Below are positions 26,477-34,916 of a stretch of DNA of 64,000 bases, one piece after another (position 1 is the stretch's first letter; the number at the start of each line of letters is the position of its first letter). Made by a program: the position numbers and the translations under genes. This stretch comes from Bacteroidales bacterium (GTDB lineage: Bacteria; Bacteroidota; Bacteroidia; Bacteroidales; UBA3824). Where the stretch lies: the NCBI GenBank assembly GCA_017417315.1, contig JAFPZK010000042.1, positions 45,503 to 109,502 of the forward strand, read 5' to 3'. The notes under the pieces were generated by a model. That model was not told where the DNA came from and did not search any database. It worked only from the letters and a program-made list of their open reading frames with translations.

Positions 26477-29400
26477 TCATTTTTCTGAAAAATTGCTTCC
26501 CAAAATCCAATTCCACTCCGTGTCCGTAAGCGGGGCGAGTCTTAACGCCGAAAGCGTATTTGCATACGTGTTGACGTCTGTGTCCCAAAAACGCAGTTTA
26601 TTGTCGTCCGTCAACGCAAACAAAACGCCTTTATCATTGAAAATCATCGACTTAACCTTACTATTTCCGAGACTGTGTTCTTCAATAACCAAAGGTTTCG
26701 CCTGAAAATCATTCGTGTTGATAAGCGAAATACGTTTGTCAGCCGAGGCAAGAGCCAAAATCCCCGTATTGGAATCGTAAAGCATATTTTCAAGTTTTGA
26801 ATGTCCGACAGACATACCGCCGGTAATTTTTCCAGACCACAAATCCAAAAACTGCATATTTCCGTCGCTGAAACATACCAAAAGCAGATTTTTGTCGGGA
26901 ATAGCCGTCAGTTTAAATGCGCTATGAGAAGATGAAGGCGGCAAAATATCTTCCGCTTTGTCATTTTTAAAATTCAATTTTTTAAGACTTCCGTCAAGAA
27001 ACAAAACGTAAACCTCTCCCCCGCCCTTATAATAAACGTCCGTTATCTGTTTTTGAAAATCTTTTCTCGCAGGGGAAGCCGCATTACCAAGCGGCACAAT
27101 ATCAACACAACCGTTAACATACGCCGCTACAAAGTGATAACCGTCCTCATCAACAGGAACTACACTCCTTAAATAACTGTTATGAAACGGTAATTTCTTT
27201 TTGCTTTTTGATATAATGCTGACATCATACGCATTTTTGTCTTTCGTGGAAATAACAGTATAATTAAAATCCAAGAAAAATGCTTTTTCAACAGGCACTT
27301 TACTCTGAAAATCAGCCACTTCCGAAACTTTCTTCATAGTGCCGTCAGTTGAAATTTTGTACTTAGAAATTGTTGCGTCTTCACAAAAGGCATAAATATA
27401 TCCGTCGCCATCCAAAGTGAAATTTTTAACATTTTTACCGTCAGGAAACGTCAAAGGTTTCAGATAATTATTTTCTTCCAAGGCAAAAAGCATTGCGTCG
27501 TAAAGTTCGGCATTGTTCTGATTATCGCCGCTGCGTTTGCTAATGTCGCAAGCCGTTTTTGCAAGGCGGAGATTGAGTTTTTTGTCCTCGTATTGATTTT
27601 TTGCCTTCATTGACAGCGCGTTACAAAGGGCGAGAGAATAAAGCCGCGATGCCGAATCGTTAGCCTGCTTTGTCAATTCCATTTGATAAAGTGCGTTTTG
27701 ACGTTCTTTTTCAGCGGTTTCTCTTTGCTCCTCGGCAAGTATGAAATTCTTTTCGGCTTTTTGTTTGCTTTCTTCCGCCTCCTGACGTGAGAGTTCCGCC
27801 TGATAACGCGCTAAATCGGATTCCTTTTTGGCTGCCAAGGCTTGATGATACATTCTGTCAGCGTTATCCCTCTGCTCCTGAGCCACTTGCTCCGCATTAA
27901 GAGCGGCTGTTTTCTGAGCCTCGGCAATACGTTGCTGTTCTTCGGCTTTTGCAGCGTTTTCTTCGGCGATAACAGTCTGACGGTCAGCGTGTTTCTTCTC
28001 CTGCATAGCCCAATAAGAAAAGCCTGCCAAACCCGCAATAAAAATTATCAGACCGGCTAATGTTATCACGATTTTTTTCTTCCGCGCTTTTTCTTTGGCG
28101 ATTAACGCTTCACGGCTTTGTTTGATATACGCCTCGCATTTTTCAAAACGGTTGGTCGCCGAGAGAAGTTTCTCTTTTTCAGAACGTTGCGAATTGTCAT
28201 ACTTTAAAATCCAATACGGATTAGGACGGCATTTCTGATACCAAGTATTGAAAAACGCATAGTTTCCCGCCGTCAGCAAAAATTCTTCGTCCCTACCGTT
28301 ATCAAGCCAACGCTGCATTTGAGTGTTAAAATCGCTGTACTCTTTGAGGTTTTCGAGTTCTTCTTCGTCCCACTTTGAAAGCATTTTCCAATTTCTAATT
28401 AACGCCTCGTGGGTAACGTCCAAAACCGTATCGCCGCTAAGATACTGCGTTTCTAAACTTTCGTCTATTGCAAACGGCCTCATCAGCGTATTATCCTCAC
28501 TTCTAAAAATATTCAAAACGCCGCAAACGGTAGCCGTCGTGATTTTCGGATTGTTGATAATGCCGGTAATTTCGTTCAGCGTAGAACGGTTGCGCACCTG
28601 ACGGTTGTTGTCGATTTTTGTCAGACATTTAAAAGCCGTTTCGATAATCTGTTTGCTTTCTTCGGACGTGATATTTTTTTCAGCCCAATTAGCATTTTTG
28701 AGGAAATAATCGTATGAAGACTCGTAAAGAGTTCCTGCATGAGCGTTAAGAACGTTGTTTAAGTCGGGTTTTTCAAAATATTTTTTGCGATAATCGGGCA
28801 ACGTTGAAAACCATTTGTCAAAATCCCACCTTTCCTCATCGCTTAAAACGTCTTTTGAAATTCCGGCGATTTTCGCTAAATGTATTAAGTCCAATTCCTG
28901 TTTTCCGCCGTCAGCCGTTTTCCAAAGCAGATTAAGCGCGTGCTGCAAAACCGGCAGTTGGTCAAAACCGGAATTTAAATTGTTGATAATAACCTCGGTA
29001 AGTCTCGGCGAAATTTTTCCGCCTGCCAAAAGTGCGGGTTCTTCGATGACCTGACGGATTTCGGAACGTTTTAACTGAGGCACAAAAAACTGACTGTAAG
29101 CGATAAACTCCGGCAAATCTTTAAAAACGGTACACTGCGAAATAAAGTCGCTGCGCATCGTAAAAATGACGTAAACCGGCAAATCCCGTTTTATTGAAAT
29201 TCTGACGGTTTCGAGCAAAAGGTTGATTGCGGTGTAAGAATCGTTGCTCGGAGTACCGTTAAGAAAATTATCGCTCATCGTGAAAACTTCCTCAAACTGA
29301 TCGGCAATGATTAAAAGATTTTTGCCTTTGTTTTCGGCATCGTCGCCGTCGGTAACGTAAAATTTTGACTGGGTATAAAGTTTAATCAGCGACGAAAAGC

Positions 29401-29737
29401 CTCTGCGGAACTCCGTCAAAACATCGTCTAACGGCATTTCCAACTCCTGAGCCGCGCTTTCGGCAAGACTTTTTAAAGTGTTGCGTTGCGGTTTGAAATC
29501 AAAAATCAGCCAACTGTTGAATTTTGCTTTTGAAAATCCGGCTCTGATATAAGGGATTACGCCAGCGTAAACCATTGACGATTTACCGTCGCCGGAAGCA
29601 CCGGTTATAAAAGCCATTTTGTTTTGTTCCAAGAGTTTGGCGATTTGAGAAATATGCGTATCCCGTCCTTTGAAGAAAATACTTTCTTCCTCCGTAAAAG
29701 GTCTCAGACCCGGATATGGACATATACCGTTTTTCAT
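26477..29737 (-). CDS. nSTAND-type NTPase with coiled coil, membrane helix and WD40-like propeller
   Basis: 1,086 residues. Begins CPYPGLRPFTEEESIFFKGR, the hallmark of nSTAND1 proteins (often annotated Hat/HatR or WD40 protein). Walker A GASGDGKSS is at 46-54 and Walker B-like LLIIADQFEEVF follows at about 145. Residues to about 520 form the STAND helical part; a hydrophobic helix lies near 560-580 (VITLAGLIIFIAGLAG), then about 130 residues of Ala/Glu/Gln-rich coiled coil, then a C-terminal repeat region (about 740-1070) with propeller-like blades. The ending PLTDTEWNWILG is typical. STAND proteins act as NTP-driven sensors in signalling or immunity. The start overlaps the end of the upstream TIR-like gene by 4 bases (ATGA). 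Confidence 0.85.
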   Translation of the reverse strand: MKNGICPYPGLRPFTEEESIFFKGRDTHISQIAKLLEQNKMAFITGASGDGKSSMVYAGVIPYIRAGFSKAKFNSWLIFDFKPQRNTLKSLAESAAQELEMPLDDVLTEFRRGFSSLIKLYTQSKFYVTDGDDAENKGKNLLIIADQFEEVFTMSDNFLNGTPSNDSYTAINLLLETVRISIKRDLPVYVIFTMRSDFISQCTVFKDLPEFIAYSQFFVPQLKRSEIRQVIEEPALLAGGKISPRLTEVIINNLNSGFDQLPVLQHALNLLWKTADGGKQELDLIHLAKIAGISKDVLSDEERWDFDKWFSTLPDYRKKYFEKPDLNNVLNAHAGTLYESSYDYFLKNANWAEKNITSEESKQIIETAFKCLTKIDNNRQVRNRSTLNEITGIINNPKITTATVCGVLNIFRSEDNTLMRPFAIDESLETQYLSGDTVLDVTHEALIRNWKMLSKWDEEELENLKEYSDFNTQMQRWLDNGRDEEFLLTAGNYAFFNTWYQKCRPNPYWILKYDNSQRSEKEKLLSATNRFEKCEAYIKQSREALIAKEKARKKKIVITLAGLIIFIAGLAGFSYWAMQEKKHADRQTVIAEENAAKAEEQQRIAEAQKTAALNAEQVAQEQRDNADRMYHQALAAKKESDLARYQAELSRQEAEESKQKAEKNFILAEEQRETAEKERQNALYQMELTKQANDSASRLYSLALCNALSMKAKNQYEDKKLNLRLAKTACDISKRSGDNQNNAELYDAMLFALEENNYLKPLTFPDGKNVKNFTLDGDGYIYAFCEDATISKYKISTDGTMKKVSEVADFQSKVPVEKAFFLDFNYTVISTKDKNAYDVSIISKSKKKLPFHNSYLRSVVPVDEDGYHFVAAYVNGCVDIVPLGNAASPARKDFQKQITDVYYKGGGEVYVLFLDGSLKKLNFKNDKAEDILPPSSSHSAFKLTAIPDKNLLLVCFSDGNMQFLDLWSGKITGGMSVGHSKLENMLYDSNTGILALASADKRISLINTNDFQAKPLVIEEHSLGNSKVKSMIFNDKGVLFALTDDNKLRFWDTDVNTYANTLSALRLAPLTDTEWNWILGSNFSEK

Positions 29738-30567
29738 AATTTCTGAATAGTTTTGTCCAAAAACACTTTAATATCAAGCGGTATGCGCAGTTGTTCATCA
29801 ACCGTACATTCCATAAAACCGTTAAAATTTTTGAGTTCGTCTTGTGTTGCGTGTTCGCTGTTTCCGACCACGAAAACCGGCGTTAAAGAACTGTTTCCGC
29901 CGTTATCTTTCCAAACCTGACGTGCAAACGGCACAGCCCAATCCGAAGCGAAATTATAATATACGACCCCGATTTTGCTGTCGCTTAACTGCTGTTTGAT
30001 GAAAGAGCCGTAATCAGTTTCGTCCGACATTCTGATTCCGAGTTTTTTTACTTGCAGAAAATCTTTCAACATATTGCAGATACCTTCGGCGGTATCGTTA
30101 TCAAGTTCGTTATAAATGAAAAAGATGTCCGATGGTTCGCTTTCTTGAACGGCTGTTTCCTTGATATTCATAATGTTACGAATATCTTCAACGAAATTTA
30201 TCGGTGATGGTTTGTCGATATAAACCGTGTTTTGAACGATGTCCCTTCGGATATTGTTAAGATAAGCGTTTTCGGCGGTGATTTTTCCGGCGGGATTCCA
30301 GACGAACATTTTGAATTTTTCGCCGCACAACTCTTTGGCATCGCGGTACTGAACTCCCGCCGGAGAGTTTTTATACTCTGAATTTTCGGTGTAAATATCA
30401 GCATTTCCCAAAATATGAACGCTGCAATCAGCATTCTTTATTTCGGGAACAATTTCAATTTCAGCCCGTTGAAGAATAATCATCAATTCCTGACGTAAAT
30501 CCTCAACATCAGGCGATACGTCGGCTAAAAAAACTTTTATGCGTTTATTATAAAGGTTCAAAAACAT
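29734..30567 (-). CDS. TIR-like protein paired with the nSTAND NTPase
   Basis: 277 residues. The N-terminal segment IKVFLADVSPDVEDLRQELM ... IEIVPE resembles the TIR-like/DUF4062-like domains that accompany nSTAND proteins. A second similar alpha/beta unit (about 145-270) starts SDIFFIYNELDNDTAEG and includes SKIGVVYYNFASDWAVPFARQVW. I cannot confirm the catalytic glutamate needed for NAD cleavage, so it may be an adaptor rather than an enzyme. First gene of the six-gene minus-strand run, overlapping the NTPase gene by 4 bases. The -7 box ends only about five bases before the ATG, so the mRNA may be leaderless. Confidence 0.65.
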   Translation of the reverse strand: MFLNLYNKRIKVFLADVSPDVEDLRQELMIILQRAEIEIVPEIKNADCSVHILGNADIYTENSEYKNSPAGVQYRDAKELCGEKFKMFVWNPAGKITAENAYLNNIRRDIVQNTVYIDKPSPINFVEDIRNIMNIKETAVQESEPSDIFFIYNELDNDTAEGICNMLKDFLQVKKLGIRMSDETDYGSFIKQQLSDSKIGVVYYNFASDWAVPFARQVWKDNGGNSSLTPVFVVGNSEHATQDELKNFNGFMECTVDEQLRIPLDIKVFLDKTIQKL

Positions 30568-30571
30568 ACGG

Positions 30572-30579
30572 CAAAGTTA
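30572..30579 (-). promoter_or_regulatory. -7 promoter element of the TIR-like/nSTAND operon
   Basis: Minus strand TAACTTTG, then CCGT, then ATG at 30567. The distance predicts a transcript starting at or within a base or two of the start codon. Confidence 0.6.
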
Positions 30580-30608
30580 TTTTCTCGACGATGACAAGAT
30601 TTATGTTT

Positions 30609-31445
30609 CTATGCTTTCTGCTGTTTTCTTGCCCCTAACCATTCAATCAGCGATACTATAATATAAAGTATCGTTATCAGCGGAATAGCAATCCATTTGA
30701 GAAGGAAAATAAGTATTATCGAACAGATAATAAAATTATAAACCACTTTGTTGTCGCTGTATTTCAGGCTTTTGAGTTTGAGCGAAAACATCGGAAGATT
30801 GGTTATCATCATCGTCGCAATAAAAATACACATCGGCAACAACCAATGCCAATTTCTGCAAACATAAACCTCCAAACCGATTAACGCCAATTCCAATTTG
30901 TAAGGAAACTGTGCGCCCGTTACCGCATGAACTATTTTATAAAGCCAAAAATCTTCCGGCACCATAGGCTCAATCAAGGCAAGCGAAGCCACAAAAATAG
31001 CACATGCCGGCGAGGCCAACCCTTTGAAACTATGAGCCTGCTCAGGGTCAATATTAAATTTGGCGAGCCTCAAAATCGCAAAAATTCCGATGAAAGCGGC
31101 ACACAAGACAATCGCAATTTGCCATGAAGGTGCGTTCAACAGTTTTCCGTTGATGTGCAACGACTGTTTTAACATTTGATACATTATCGCCGTCGGTGCA
31201 ACACCGAAACTTATTGCATCTGCCAACGAATCAAGTTGTTTGCCCAATTCAGAGGAAGCACCCAAAAGTCTTGCCGCAAAACCGTCGCTGAAATCAAACA
31301 CACCGGCAATGAAAATTAAATAAGCCGCATATACCAGCCCTTTTTCACCTTCCATCGCCAATATCGTAGCCAAAATACCGCAAAATGCACTTGAACAAGT
31401 CAGCAAACTCGGTACAAATTTTAATTTACTTACAAATCCTGACAT
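30609..31445 (-). CDS. pssA: CDP-diacylglycerol-serine O-phosphatidyltransferase
   Basis: 278 residues with about eight membrane helices. The CDP-alcohol phosphotransferase motif DGx2ARx8Gx3Dx3D is complete (DGFAARLLGASSELGKQLD, then SLAD). Bacterial PssA of this membrane type makes phosphatidylserine, precursor of phosphatidylethanolamine. The opening KFVPSLLTCSSAFCGILA is typical of PssA. Monocistronic, with a -7 box 38 bases upstream of the ATG. Confidence 0.93.
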   Translation of the reverse strand: MSGFVSKLKFVPSLLTCSSAFCGILATILAMEGEKGLVYAAYLIFIAGVFDFSDGFAARLLGASSELGKQLDSLADAISFGVAPTAIMYQMLKQSLHINGKLLNAPSWQIAIVLCAAFIGIFAILRLAKFNIDPEQAHSFKGLASPACAIFVASLALIEPMVPEDFWLYKIVHAVTGAQFPYKLELALIGLEVYVCRNWHWLLPMCIFIATMMITNLPMFSLKLKSLKYSDNKVVYNFIICSIILIFLLKWIAIPLITILYIIVSLIEWLGARKQQKA

Positions 31446-31483
31446 TTTTCTACTATTCTATACTTGTTGTAATTATCCTATTG

Positions 31484-31491
31484 CAAATATA
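31484..31491 (-). promoter_or_regulatory. -7 promoter element for pssA
   Basis: Minus strand TATATTTG (TAnnTTTG), 38 bases before the ATG at 31445. Confidence 0.6.
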
Positions 31492-31566
31492 AGACCATTT
31501 TAGGATTTTTCCTAAACATAATCATTTGCAAATCTCAAATTCTCAAAAGTTTTTAAAGCAAAAAAT

Positions 31567-31599
31567 TTGGTGTAAAGTTCGTGTTTTTTTTAATTTTGT
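31567..31599 (+). promoter_or_regulatory. Bacteroidetes-type promoter for the PorV/PorQ-like gene
   Basis: TTTG at 31567-31570 and TAATTTTG at 31592-31599, spacing 21; ATG at 31621. Confidence 0.75.
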
Positions 31600-31620
31600 G
31601 AAAATTTATTACACATTTTT

Positions 31621-32631
31621 ATGAAAGTTTTTTTTCTCTTATTTTCTTTTTTAGCGTTTTTAAACTTAAAAAATGCTAATTGTCAGATAGTTAGATACGC
31701 TAACGATTTTCTTCTGACCGGTGATTTTTCTGCCTTAGAAGCAACAAGCGGCAGCAAAATTGCGGCAATTTCAGGCTCTGAAGCGGTATTTTCCAACCCG
31801 TCAAACCTCTTTTTTGAAGATTACAAAGCGGATTTTTCGATTATGCACAACAATTATTTTTCGTCAATGGCAAATTTAGACTTGTTTTCGGCATCTTATA
31901 AGGCTGACACGGCTCTTTATCTTGGTTTGGGCTTTTTACGTTTTGGTGTAGACGACATTCAAAACACAATTTATCTATTTGACAATCAAGGAAATATGGA
32001 TTATTCACGAATAAAATACTTTTCGGTTGCAGATTATGCGGCATTTTTGTCAGTTGCAAAAAAGTGGAAAGGCTTTAATTTTGGCTGCTCTATGAAATTG
32101 ATTTATCGACACGAAGGCAATTTCGCAAAGGCATACGGCTTCGGCTTTGACATAGCGGCAACTTATCAAAAGAAAAACTTCGCGTTATCCGCTGTCATAA
32201 AGGACGTTACGACAACATTTGACTTTTGGAGCATAAACCAAAGCGCATTTGACTCGGTATATTTGTCAACGGGAAACACCGTCCCCGAAAATAAATTAGA
32301 GCAAACCGCACCTTCGCTGATACTTGCGGCGGCGTATTCAAAAGCGGTGCAAAAATTCAACTTTTCGGCATTTTTTGCAACAACACTTTATTATTATACG
32401 GCGGATTTAAAATTCGGCACAGAAGTTTCGTATTCGGATATTGTTTTTTTAAGATTCGGACTGTCTGATTTTCAAAACGATAACAACTTGACAATCAGCA
32501 AAAAATTCACGGTATCGCCATCTTTCGGAATAGGTGTAAAATTTTTACGTTTTCGTCTTGACTACGCATTTAAAAAACAAAATGCCATAGAAAAAACTTC
32601 AAACGTCTTTACAATAGGGGTAAAAATTTAA
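31621..32631 (+). CDS. PorV/PorQ-family outer-membrane protein
   Basis: 336 residues. Signal peptide ending KNANCQ, then the PorV/PorQ (UPF0164-like) opening in which a small-residue stretch precedes AISGSEAVFSNPSNLFF. The rest alternates as a beta-barrel and ends with a strand NVFTIGVKI. PorV-type barrels shuttle or accept T9SS substrates at the outer membrane; PorQ acts in the attachment complex. With a T9SS cargo protein at the start of the window this fits a working type IX system. Which paralogue it is cannot be said. Confidence 0.7.
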   Translation: MKVFFLLFSFLAFLNLKNANCQIVRYANDFLLTGDFSALEATSGSKIAAISGSEAVFSNPSNLFFEDYKADFSIMHNNYFSSMANLDLFSASYKADTALYLGLGFLRFGVDDIQNTIYLFDNQGNMDYSRIKYFSVADYAAFLSVAKKWKGFNFGCSMKLIYRHEGNFAKAYGFGFDIAATYQKKNFALSAVIKDVTTTFDFWSINQSAFDSVYLSTGNTVPENKLEQTAPSLILAAAYSKAVQKFNFSAFFATTLYYYTADLKFGTEVSYSDIVFLRFGLSDFQNDNNLTISKKFTVSPSFGIGVKFLRFRLDYAFKKQNAIEKTSNVFTIGVKI

Positions 32632-32650
32632 ACAAAAAAACTTAAAAAAA

Positions 32651-32681
32651 TTTGTTTGTTGAATCTTTTTTCATATTTTTG
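32651..32681 (+). promoter_or_regulatory. Bacteroidetes-type promoter for the flavin reductase gene
   Basis: TTTG at 32651-32654 (and again 32655-32658) and TATTTTTG at 32674-32681; spacing 19 from the first. ATG at 32713. Confidence 0.75.
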
Positions 32682-32712
32682 GAATTAAAATTATTAAAAG
32701 AATATTAAGATT

Positions 32713-33273
32713 ATGAGAAAAGATTTCGGCGCGAAAGCGTTATTATTTCCGATGCCGGTTTTGATTATCGGCACTTACGACAAATACGGTAACCCTGATG
32801 CCATGAATGCGGCTTGGGGAGGTATTTCGGACGACACACAAATTTCAATTTGTCTTAGTCCCTCGCACAAAACCGTTGATAATCTGAAACTTAGAGGTGC
32901 TTTTACGGTTTCGGTTGCAGATACGAAGCATGTTACTGAGTGCGATTACGTAGGCATTGTCAGCGGTCATAAAGTTGCTGACAAGTTTTTCAAAGCGGGT
33001 TTTCACGCTACAAAATCCCCGAATGTAGACGCTCCTTTAATTGACGAACTGCCTTTTGCACTTGAATGTAAAGTAATCAGTTATGACGACGAAACATGCC
33101 GTTTGGTGGGAGAAATTATTAACGTATGCGCTGATGAAAGCGTTTTGACGGACGGTAAAATCGACATCTCGAAATTGCAGCCGATAATTTACAATCCGTC
33201 AGTCCACACCTATCACGCAATCGGAGAAAAAGTTGGCAATGCCTTTTCTGACGGAAAAAAAATACAATTATGA
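32713..33273 (+). CDS. flavin reductase / flavoredoxin-like protein
   Basis: 186 residues. Start KALLFPMPVLIIGTYDKYGNPDAMNAAWGG matches the FMN-binding split-barrel of flavin reductase-like proteins, with ICLSPSHKTVDNLKLRGAFTVSVAD as the FMN site and ECKVISYDDETCRLVGEI the next strand. Binds FMN and probably transfers electrons; partner unknown. Its stop overlaps the DUF3237 gene's ATG by four bases, so the pair is co-translated. Confidence 0.88.
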   Translation: MRKDFGAKALLFPMPVLIIGTYDKYGNPDAMNAAWGGISDDTQISICLSPSHKTVDNLKLRGAFTVSVADTKHVTECDYVGIVSGHKVADKFFKAGFHATKSPNVDAPLIDELPFALECKVISYDDETCRLVGEIINVCADESVLTDGKIDISKLQPIIYNPSVHTYHAIGEKVGNAFSDGKKIQL

Positions 33274-33761
33274 AAAAACTTCTTTTGATGGTCTTGGCTG
33301 TTTTTATGGTTTTTAATACCGCAAAAGCGCAAGACGAGCCTCCGGCACCGAGTTTAGAATTTGTTTTACAGTTGAAGGTAAAAATTTCTGCGCCGTATTC
33401 CGTCGGCAAAATTCCGACGGGCAACAGACTCGTAATTCCGATAACGGGCGGAGAATTTTCGGGTCCTGATATTAAGGGAGAAGTTTTAAGCGGCGGTGCT
33501 GACTATCAACTCGGTGATGGCAATCGTACAATGTTAGAGGCAATTTACAGCATAAAAACTGACGATGGCGTTTATATTCACGTGCGCAACCGAGGAATCA
33601 TTTACAGCGGCAACAATCAGTTTTATTTTAAAGCCGCCCCGGTGTTTGAAGCCCCGAAAGACAGCCGCTATGATTGGCTCAATAATGCGATTTTTGTCTG
33701 TCAGCCGGGAAAAGAACAATACGAAGGCGGTATCGTGCTGAATGTTTGGAAAATAAAATAA
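33270..33761 (+). CDS. exported DUF3237-family protein
   Basis: 163 residues. Signal peptide MKKLLLMVLAVFMVFNTAKAQ. The mature domain has the DUF3237 (UPF0311) signatures GNRLVIPITGGEFSGP, GEVLSGGADYQ and VYIHVRNRGII. Family function is unknown. The signal peptide is worth noting because many relatives are cytoplasmic. Translationally coupled to the flavin reductase; trxB starts 11 bases downstream. Confidence 0.85.
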   Translation: MKKLLLMVLAVFMVFNTAKAQDEPPAPSLEFVLQLKVKISAPYSVGKIPTGNRLVIPITGGEFSGPDIKGEVLSGGADYQLGDGNRTMLEAIYSIKTDDGVYIHVRNRGIIYSGNNQFYFKAAPVFEAPKDSRYDWLNNAIFVCQPGKEQYEGGIVLNVWKIK

Positions 33762-33772
33762 CGACAAAGAAT

Positions 33773-34687
33773 ATGAATACAAAATGTTTAATAATAGGCT
33801 CAGGACCTGCGGGCTATACGGCAGGACTTTATTTGTCGAGAGCGGGCATAAAAGCGACAATAATTAGCGGTCAACAGCCCGGCGGACAATTAACCGACAC
33901 ACACGAAATAGAAAATTATCCGGGTTTTCCGGATAATATTTCGGGTTACGATTTGATGGAGAAAATGAAAGCACAAGCAGAAAAATTCGGCACTGAAATA
34001 ATTTCGGGCTTAGTAACCGAAGCGGATTTTTCAAAACGCCCTTTTATTGTCAAAACAGATGATAATCAAGAAATTATAGCAGATAGTGTTATAATCGCAA
34101 CGGGTGCGACGGCAAAATACACGGGCTTAGAAGCAGAGAAAAAATATCTCGGTCAAGGAGTTTCGGCATGTGCGGTCTGCGACGGTTTTTTCTACCGTAA
34201 ACAAGACGTCATAATAGTGGGCGGCGGCGACACAGCGGCAGGCGACGCGCTGTATTTAAGCAATATTTGCAACAAAGTTTATGTAGCAGTCAGAAAACCG
34301 TATCTCCGTGCCTCTCAGATACTTCAAGACAGAATGAAAGCGGCATCTAACATCGAAATCCTGACTGAAACCGTCGTAACGGATATTTTCGGCAATAACG
34401 GTGTTGAAGGCGTAACGGTGAAATTCCGCAATAAAGAAGTCAGAAATATTGCCGTCAAAGGTTATTTTGCGGCAGTAGGCAGAAAACCTCAAACGGAAGT
34501 TTTTAAAAATCAGATTAAGACTGACGAACAAGGTTATATCATAACGGACGGAGTTTCAACCAAGACTAATATTGACGGAGTTTTTGCTGCGGGCGATTGT
34601 GCAGACCCTGTTTATCGTCAAGCGGTGATTGCAGCGGGTACAGGTTGTAAGGCGGCATTAGACGTTGAAAGGTTTTTAAACTCCTGA
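33773..34687 (+). CDS. trxB: thioredoxin reductase
   Basis: 304 residues from the ATG at 33773; a TTG at 33746 inside the preceding gene is not the start. FAD-binding CLIIGSGPAGYTAGLYL at the N terminus, redox pair in CAVCDGFFY, NADPH-binding VIIVGGGDTAAGDAL, and the C-terminal FAD site DGVFAAGDCAD. Reduces thioredoxin with NADPH. Third gene behind flavin reductase and DUF3237, giving a redox-flavoured operon. Confidence 0.95.
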   Translation: MNTKCLIIGSGPAGYTAGLYLSRAGIKATIISGQQPGGQLTDTHEIENYPGFPDNISGYDLMEKMKAQAEKFGTEIISGLVTEADFSKRPFIVKTDDNQEIIADSVIIATGATAKYTGLEAEKKYLGQGVSACAVCDGFFYRKQDVIIVGGGDTAAGDALYLSNICNKVYVAVRKPYLRASQILQDRMKAASNIEILTETVVTDIFGNNGVEGVTVKFRNKEVRNIAVKGYFAAVGRKPQTEVFKNQIKTDEQGYIITDGVSTKTNIDGVFAAGDCADPVYRQAVIAAGTGCKAALDVERFLNS

Positions 34688-34732
34688 AACTCAAAGTTTT
34701 GTATTTTTTTTTGAAAAAATATATAAAAAAAT

Positions 34733-34763
34733 TTTGTTGTGAATTAAAAAGTTTCTACTTTTG
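34733..34763 (+). promoter_or_regulatory. promoter of tRNA-Pro(GGG)
   Basis: TTTG at 34733-34736 and TACTTTTG at 34756-34763, spacing 19; the tRNA begins 46 bases later. Confidence 0.72.
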
Positions 34764-34809
34764 TGCCGTCATAGTAACAATATTTTTAGAGTTTAACATT
34801 TATTGAAAT

Positions 34810-34883
34810 CGGGGCATGGCGCAGTTGGCTAGCGTACTTGCATGGGGTGCAAGTGGTCGTGCGTTCGAGTCGCACTGCTCCGA
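34810..34883 (+). tRNA. tRNA-Pro (anticodon GGG)
   Basis: 74 bases folding as a cloverleaf: acceptor CGGGGCA/TGCTCCG with one G-U pair and the C1-G72 pair typical of tRNA-Pro; D stem GCGC/GCGT; anticodon stem CTTGC/GCAAG around loop ATGGGGT (anticodon GGG); T stem GTGCG/CGCAC with loop TTCGAGT; discriminator A. CCA is not encoded. Confidence 0.95.
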
Positions 34884-34886
34884 CTG

Positions 34887-34916
34887 ACCGCCTGAATTTT
34901 CAGGCGGTTTTTTTTA
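34887..34916 (+). terminator. terminator after tRNA-Pro
   Basis: ACCGCCTGAA / TTCAGGCGGT perfect stem followed by a T-run. The T-run touches the end of the convergent adenylosuccinate-synthetase-like gene. Confidence 0.92.
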
